From: Halosimplex salinum
GTDB lineage: Archaea > Halobacteriota > Halobacteria > Halobacteriales > Haloarculaceae
Assembly: GCF_003730195.1 (NCBI RefSeq)
Contig: NZ_QWGG01000001.1
Coordinates: 62,001-126,000 of the forward strand
Length of the DNA stretch: 64,000 bases
Direction of reading: 5' to 3'
Numbering within the stretch: position 1 is the stretch's first letter; each line of letters opens with the position of its first letter. Positions 59,830 through 64,000 of this stretch are shown piece after piece. The notes below the pieces were generated by a model. That model made no database searches. It saw nothing but the letters and a program-made list of their open reading frames with translations, and had not been told where the DNA came from. The translations under genes were made by a program, and so were the position numbers.

Positions 59830-60833
59830 CAGACGACGACGAACGCATGGACCGCGCCCGGCGCATCCGCGAGATGCGCGAGGGTTCCCGGCCACAGACC
59901 GACGGATCGAGCGACGAACACGACGCCGACCGAGCCGCCGAAGACGAGAGCGCCGACGCCGAATCGGACGACGAGACGACTTCGGAGGCCGAATCCGCCG
60001 ACGAACCTGCGAACGCCGAATCGGCTGACGAACCTGCGGACAGCGAATCCGCCGACGAGACGGCCACGGAGACCGAACCCGCGGTCGACGAGTCGTCCGA
60101 TTCCGCCGAGTCGGCCGACGACGCGAGTGACGCGGACGCCGACAGCGTCGACCGGGCCGCCGCCGAGGCCGTGGCGAACCTGGACGTCGACGAGGCGGCG
60201 GTCGAGTCGGACGACGGCGACGGGACGATCCACATCCCCGGCGCGGACGTGGGCGACGTGGACGTCGACGTCGAGGAGATGGCCCGCGAGGCCGGACTGA
60301 CGTCGACGAACGCCGACGAGGCAGCCGATTCTGACGACGAGTCGGCGGACGACGCGGGCGTCGGAGTGACGGGGGCCGCCGGCCGCGCGGACGCGTCGGA
60401 GACGGAGACCGGCGAGGAGACCCGGGTACTGGAGTTCTCGCTCGGGAGCGAGCAGTACTGTCTCGACATCGAGTACGTCGAGGAGATCGTCAAGCGCGAG
60501 ACGGTGACGCGAGTGCCCAACACGCCCGACTGCGTCGAGGGCGTCGTCGACCTGCGCGGCCAGATCACGACCATCCTCGACCCGAAGCACCTGCTGGACA
60601 TCCCCGAGGAGGGGAGCAAGGACCTGATCGTCGTCTTCGACCCCGAGGCGTTCGACGACCAGGGCGCCGTCGGCTGGGTCGTCGACGACGTGAACCAGGT
60701 GACCCCCATCACCGAAGACGAGGTCAACCCCTCGCCGGTCGACCAGGACCACGTCAACGGCGTCGTCGACCGCGACGGCGAGTTCGTCATCTGGACGACG
60801 CCCGAACTCGATCTGGACGAAGTGGCCGGCTGA
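59826..60833 (+). CDS. cheW: CheW with long acidic disordered N-terminus
   Basis: A 335-residue protein in which only the last 140 residues (about 195-335) form the CheW beta-barrel: VLEFSLGSEQYCLDIEYVEE then IVKRETVTRVPNTPDCVEGV, VDLRGQITTILDPKHLL, GWVVDDVNQVTPI. CheW links chemoreceptors to the kinase CheA. Residues 1-195 are Asp/Glu/Ser/Ala-rich with repeats of ESADEPA; an internal helical segment (EMAREAGLTSTNADEA) is present. Normal haloarchaeal CheW is about 140-150 aa, so the tail is an addition. Coupled to ParA by a 4-base overlap and divergent from the FlaD/E-domain gene. Confidence 0.9.
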   Translation: MTDDDERMDRARRIREMREGSRPQTDGSSDEHDADRAAEDESADAESDDETTSEAESADEPANAESADEPADSESADETATETEPAVDESSDSAESADDASDADADSVDRAAAEAVANLDVDEAAVESDDGDGTIHIPGADVGDVDVDVEEMAREAGLTSTNADEAADSDDESADDAGVGVTGAAGRADASETETGEETRVLEFSLGSEQYCLDIEYVEEIVKRETVTRVPNTPDCVEGVVDLRGQITTILDPKHLLDIPEEGSKDLIVVFDPEAFDDQGAVGWVVDDVNQVTPITEDEVNPSPVDQDHVNGVVDRDGEFVIWTTPELDLDEVAG

Positions 60834-62108
60834 CTACTCCGTCTCGCTCTTCTCGACCGAATCGTCGTCCTCACCGTCCGGCCATCCCACCTCCTCGCGC
60901 ACGAGGTCGACCGCGTTCTCGACGGCGCCGACGCTGGAGAGGTAGCCCGCGCCGACGGAGGTTTTCAGCGCCTTCGCGGCCTGTCCTCTCAGTACCGTTG
61001 GACCGACCTGCGCGACGGCGCCGTCGCCGATGCTCACGAGCCAGCCCAGCGAGTCGAAGCGGTAGCCGTCGAGTCGGGGTTCGAACCCGCCGGTCCCCGA
61101 GCGCTCGTGCTCGACGAGGCGGGCGATGTTGTCGGCGGCGACGCCGGCCTCGCGGATGGCCGCCTGTGCGCTGGCGGGGACGGCCTCGCCGTTCGTGTCG
61201 ACGATGCGCCCGGCGTCGCCGACGACGAAGGTGCCGTCCTCGTAGCGGAGCGTGTTGCGGACGACCGGGCGCTCGCCGTCGAGCGCGTCCGACCCGCGGA
61301 TGCCGCCCGTCCACACGAGCTGCTCGTACGCCATCGTCTCGTCGTCGGTGAAGGTGATCGCGTCGTCGTCGGCCCGTGCGACCGCCCGACCGGTCTCGAC
61401 GCGGACGTCCCGTGCTTCGAGTTCGTCCCGGACCGCCCGCTGGAAGTTCTCGGGGAACCGCGGCGCGACGGTGGCCTCCTGTTCGAGCAGGACGACCTCT
61501 GTCGACTCGCGGGCGCCCTCGTCGCTGGCGAGCGCGGCGAGTTCGCCGGCGACCTGCACCCCGGAGAGACCCGCGCCGCCGACGACGACGCGGGTGGGGT
61601 CCACCGGGTCGCCCGCCGCGACGGCGTCGAGGAAGTCCGCGCGCACCTGCTCGGCGTGGTCGATGCGCTTGAGCGGCGTGGAGTGCTCTTCGACGCCGAC
61701 GAGGTCGTAGTAGTTCGTCGCCGCGCCGAGGCAGACCGCGCCCACGTCGTACTGGAGACGGGTCTCGCCCGCCGTCGCCGTCGGTTCGCCGACGACGGTC
61801 GTCGATTCGTCCTCGCCGTCCGTCCCGGGGACGACGTCACCGTGGTCGAGCGTGGCGACGCCCGCCGCGGTGTCGAGGTCGGTGACCGTCGCCTCCCGGA
61901 CGATCGCGCGGTCGAGGACGTCGTGGAGGTCGACCACGATCTCGTCGGCGAGGCCCGGGCGGCGGACCACGCGGTGGAGTTCGTGCTGAACGAGGTGACT
62001 GCCGTCCTCGTCGACGACCACCAGCTCCGCGTCCGCGGGGAGTTCCGATTCGAGTTCGCGGGCGAGTGTCAGTCCGGCGTATCCGGCACCGAAGACGGCG
62101 ACGCGCAT
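60834..62108 (-). CDS. NAD(P)/FAD-dependent oxidoreductase (NDH-2-like)
   Basis: A 424-residue flavoprotein of the type II NADH dehydrogenase/sulfide-quinone reductase family. FAD-binding MRVAVFGAGYAGLTLARELE (1-20), a second dinucleotide fold RVVVGGAGLSGVQVAGELAA, the ATG-type LVWTGGIRGSDAL, and VVGDAGRIVD for the FAD ribityl site. There is no clear membrane helix; a C-terminal amphipathic region (GQAAKALKTSVGAGYLSSVG) may contact the membrane as in NDH-2. No conserved Cys pair of a disulfide reductase or sulfide-quinone reductase is seen, favouring a quinone-reducing NADH dehydrogenase. Start at 62108; tail-to-tail with cheW with no gap. Confidence 0.88.
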   Translation of the reverse strand: MRVAVFGAGYAGLTLARELESELPADAELVVVDEDGSHLVQHELHRVVRRPGLADEIVVDLHDVLDRAIVREATVTDLDTAAGVATLDHGDVVPGTDGEDESTTVVGEPTATAGETRLQYDVGAVCLGAATNYYDLVGVEEHSTPLKRIDHAEQVRADFLDAVAAGDPVDPTRVVVGGAGLSGVQVAGELAALASDEGARESTEVVLLEQEATVAPRFPENFQRAVRDELEARDVRVETGRAVARADDDAITFTDDETMAYEQLVWTGGIRGSDALDGERPVVRNTLRYEDGTFVVGDAGRIVDTNGEAVPASAQAAIREAGVAADNIARLVEHERSGTGGFEPRLDGYRFDSLGWLVSIGDGAVAQVGPTVLRGQAAKALKTSVGAGYLSSVGAVENAVDLVREEVGWPDGEDDDSVEKSETE

Positions 62109-62232
62109 GCCGGAACTGAGGCTCGGACCGAGAAAAGCCCACTGACGGGGAGGACCGAGCCGGCGTGTTCGCGCGTTCCCGAAACCGCGACTCCGCGGAC
62201 CCTTGAAATACCGCGCCCGAGAACGATCACTC

Positions 62233-63117
62233 ATGTACGAGTCGATCCTCGTTCCGACGGACGGCAGCGAACACGCCGAACGAGCGGCCCGTCACGCCAT
62301 GGCACTGGCCGAGGCGTTCGACGCGACGGTGCGGGTCCTCGGCGTCGCAGACGTGGACCGGGCGGCCGGCCCGTTCGACGTGGGCGGGGTCGACGAGGCG
62401 TTCGTCGAGCGCGTCGAGGCCGAGTGCGAGTCCGCCCTCGACGACACCGCCGCGCTGGCTCCCGAGGGCGTCACGGTCGAGGCGGCGGTCGTCCGGGGCG
62501 ACCCTGCCAGAGCGATCGTCGAATACGCGGCCGACCACCCCGTCGACGCCGTCGCGATGGGGACCCGCGGCCAGCGCGGTCTCAGGCGCCTCGTCACCGG
62601 GAGCGTCACGCAACACGTCCTCCGGCACGCGACCGTTCCGGTCCTCACTGCACGGAACACGGACGCTCCGCCCGTGACCGACTACGACGACGTGCTGGTT
62701 CCCACCGACGGGAGCGAGGCGTCCGGCGCGGCCGTCGACCACGCGGTCGCGGTCGCCGACGCGTTCGACGCGACGGTCCACGTCGTCCACGTGGTCGACA
62801 TCGGCGCGGTCGCGACCGGGTCGGCGGCCACACCGCCGACCGCCCGGATCGAGCGCCTGACCGAGGCGGGCGAGGACGCCACCGAATCGATCGCCGAACG
62901 CGTCCGCGCGGCCGGGCCGGAGGCGGTGACCGCGGTCGAACCCGGGTTCCCGGCCGCAGAACTGCTCGACTACGTCGACGAGGCGTCGATAGACCTCGTG
63001 ACGATGGGGACCCACGGCCGGAGCGGCCTGGACCGGGTCCTCCTCGGGAGCACGACCGAACGGCTCGTCCGCCGGTCACCCGTTCCCGTGCTGGCCGCCC
63101 GCCCCGACGCGGACTGA
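62233..63117 (+). CDS. tandem universal stress protein (two Usp domains), copy 1
   Basis: A 294-residue protein of two UspA-like domains (1-140 and 148-294). Each begins with the strand ILVPTDGSE/VLVPTDGSE and ends with a G-x2-G-x9-GS/T ATP-binding loop (MGTRGQRGLRRLVTGSV; MGTHGRSGLDRVLLGST) and VPVL. The ATP-binding motifs are intact in both, so ATP-binding Usp is likely. The ATG at 62233 follows a TATA-like ttgaaatacc by about 20-30 bases. The next gene has the same layout. Confidence 0.92.
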   Translation: MYESILVPTDGSEHAERAARHAMALAEAFDATVRVLGVADVDRAAGPFDVGGVDEAFVERVEAECESALDDTAALAPEGVTVEAAVVRGDPARAIVEYAADHPVDAVAMGTRGQRGLRRLVTGSVTQHVLRHATVPVLTARNTDAPPVTDYDDVLVPTDGSEASGAAVDHAVAVADAFDATVHVVHVVDIGAVATGSAATPPTARIERLTEAGEDATESIAERVRAAGPEAVTAVEPGFPAAELLDYVDEASIDLVTMGTHGRSGLDRVLLGSTTERLVRRSPVPVLAARPDAD

Positions 63118-63174
63118 TCCGCGGCGTGGCGCCCCCATCCTGTCGTTGAAACGTTCGGAACCCCAATCCGCAGT

Positions 63175-64000
63175 ATGTACGACCACATCCTCGTCCCGAC
63201 CGACGGGAGCGATACCGCCGAGCTGGCCGCCGGCCACGCGCTCGCGCTGTCCGAGGCGTTCGACGCGACGATTCACGTCCTCGGCGCGGTGGACGTCGAC
63301 GGCGAGGCCGGCCCGTTCGACGCGGGCGGGGTCGACGAGGAGTTCGTCGCGGAGCTGGAGGCCGACGCCGAGGCCGCGGTCGCGTCCGCGGCCGAATCGA
63401 TGGGCGATCGCCCCGTCGAGACCGCCGTCGTCGACGGCGATCCGGCCGAAGCGATCGACGACTACGCCGTCGAGAACGGGGTCGACCTCGTGGTGATGGG
63501 AACTCACGGTCGAACGGGGATCTCGCGGGTGTTGACCGGCAGTACGAGCGCACGGGTCGTCCGAGAATCGCGGGTGCCAGTCGTGACGGTTCGAGCGGTG
63601 AACGGGCCGCCGTCCACCGACTACGACGACGTCTTGATCCCCACCGACGGGAGTCCCGCGGCTGAGGCGGCGGTCGACCACGGACTCTCCGTCGCCGACG
63701 CGTTCGACGCGACGGTCCACGCGGTGTACGTGATCGACGTGAGCGCGCTCGCGGGCGGAACGGGAAGTAGCGTGGCCGGCGCCGGCGGCGGGGGCGACGT
63801 CGCCACGGGCGACCTGCTGGACCCGCTGGTCGAGAGCGGTGAAGACGCGACCGAGCGCGTCGCCGGCCGAGCGCGCGAGGCGGGACTCGACGCGACCACC
63901 GACGTCGTCGAGGGATCACCCGGGTCCGCCCTGCTCGACTACGTCGACGACTCGTCGGTCGACTTCGTGACGATGGGGACCCACGGCCACAGCGGCCTCG
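63175..64000 (+). CDS. tandem universal stress protein (two Usp domains), copy 2, cut by window end
   Basis: At least 275 residues visible, with two Usp domains as in the upstream gene: MYDHILVPTDGSDTAELAAG, MGTHGRTGISRVLTGSTSAR, then DYDDVLIPTDGSPAAEAAVD and MGTHGHSGL at the window edge. The C-terminal ATP loop and the stop codon lie beyond position 64000. The second domain has a short Gly-rich insertion (GTGSSVAGAGGGGDVATG). It begins 57 bp after the previous gene and is clearly a tandem duplicate of it. Confidence 0.9.
   Translation, partial: MYDHILVPTDGSDTAELAAGHALALSEAFDATIHVLGAVDVDGEAGPFDAGGVDEEFVAELEADAEAAVASAAESMGDRPVETAVVDGDPAEAIDDYAVENGVDLVVMGTHGRTGISRVLTGSTSARVVRESRVPVVTVRAVNGPPSTDYDDVLIPTDGSPAAEAAVDHGLSVADAFDATVHAVYVIDVSALAGGTGSSVAGAGGGGDVATGDLLDPLVESGEDATERVAGRAREAGLDATTDVVEGSPGSALLDYVDDSSVDFVTMGTHGHSGL

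Noticed and set aside
1-64000. tRNA, rRNA, CRISPR or complete IS elements
   Set aside because: No cloverleaf-like, 16S/23S-like, or regularly spaced repeat pattern was found by eye, and no transposase or integrase motif in any coding frame. A tRNAscan or IS database search could still find something missed.

Overview
The window is high-GC chromosomal DNA from a halophilic archaeon (class Halobacteria). The evidence is the strongly acidic proteome, archaeal-only genes (TFB, aIF2-beta, UPF0058, UPF0212, NucS, an archaellum FlaD/E-domain protein, archaeosortase-type PGF-CTERM), many leaderless genes with a TATA-like box 24-36 bases before the start codon, and many short haloarchaea-type proteins of unknown function. 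The genus cannot be fixed from the sequence. No rRNA, tRNA, CRISPR array, complete insertion sequence or replication origin was recognised.

Layout. 0.2-4.3 kb: citrate synthase, OGG-type DNA glycosylase, UPF0212, UPF0058, aIF2-beta and a small zinc-ribbon protein. 4.4-7.7 kb: TFB with a symmetric BRE/TATA promoter, a membrane protein, a DUF5793-like protein and a sirtuin. 7.7-10.1 kb: a G-rich repeat, then sucCD (succinyl-CoA synthetase) behind a perfect palindrome at the predicted transcription start. 10.2-16.7 kb: a CHAT (caspase-like) protein, DUF3891, a large cytoplasmic hybrid histidine kinase and two small proteins. 16.8-20.8 kb: NucS and MutS, two mismatch-repair proteins, convergent, then a thioredoxin. 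20.8-25.0 kb: two tandem paralogous histidine kinases with a C-terminal lectin-like beta-sandwich. 25.1-31.9 kb: a winged-helix/DUF7521-like/sensor membrane operon, redox enzymes (FNR-type reductase, DsbA-like), and membrane proteins including an EamA transporter. 32-38.6 kb: phosphotriesterase-like hydrolase with a 25-bp tandem repeat over its stop codon, ThiD-ThiN, a secreted HExxH metalloprotease with PGF-CTERM, a pentapeptide-repeat membrane protein and a sugar-phosphate isomerase-like protein. 38.6-43.1 kb: an inverted pair of double-hairpin repeats around a Gfo/Idh/MocA oxidoreductase, an MscS channel remnant truncated at one copy, and an SLC13/TrkA-C permease. 43.2-47.2 kb: the trpDFEG operon on the minus strand with a candidate operator. 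47.3-53.2 kb: a chemoreceptor without ectodomain, an M24 homologue lacking metal ligands, a PH-like/coiled-coil protein and a salactin-like actin. 53.4-58.1 kb: an RND/MMPL-type exporter translationally coupled to a TrmB-family regulator. 58.2-62.1 kb: a FlaD/E-domain protein, a ParA-CheW pair and an NDH-2-like flavoprotein. 62.2 kb to the end: two tandem double-Usp proteins, the second cut by the window edge.

Themes. Central carbon and amino-acid metabolism (citrate synthase, SucCD, TrpDFEG, ThiD) is interspersed with signalling and motility genes (three histidine kinases, MCP, CheW, ParA, FlaD/E domain, actin). The least explained parts are the kinase/beta-sandwich fusions, the CHAT protein, the ParA-CheW pair, the double-hairpin repeat with the broken mscS, and a palindrome shared by a 59-codon gene and the FlaD/E-domain gene.
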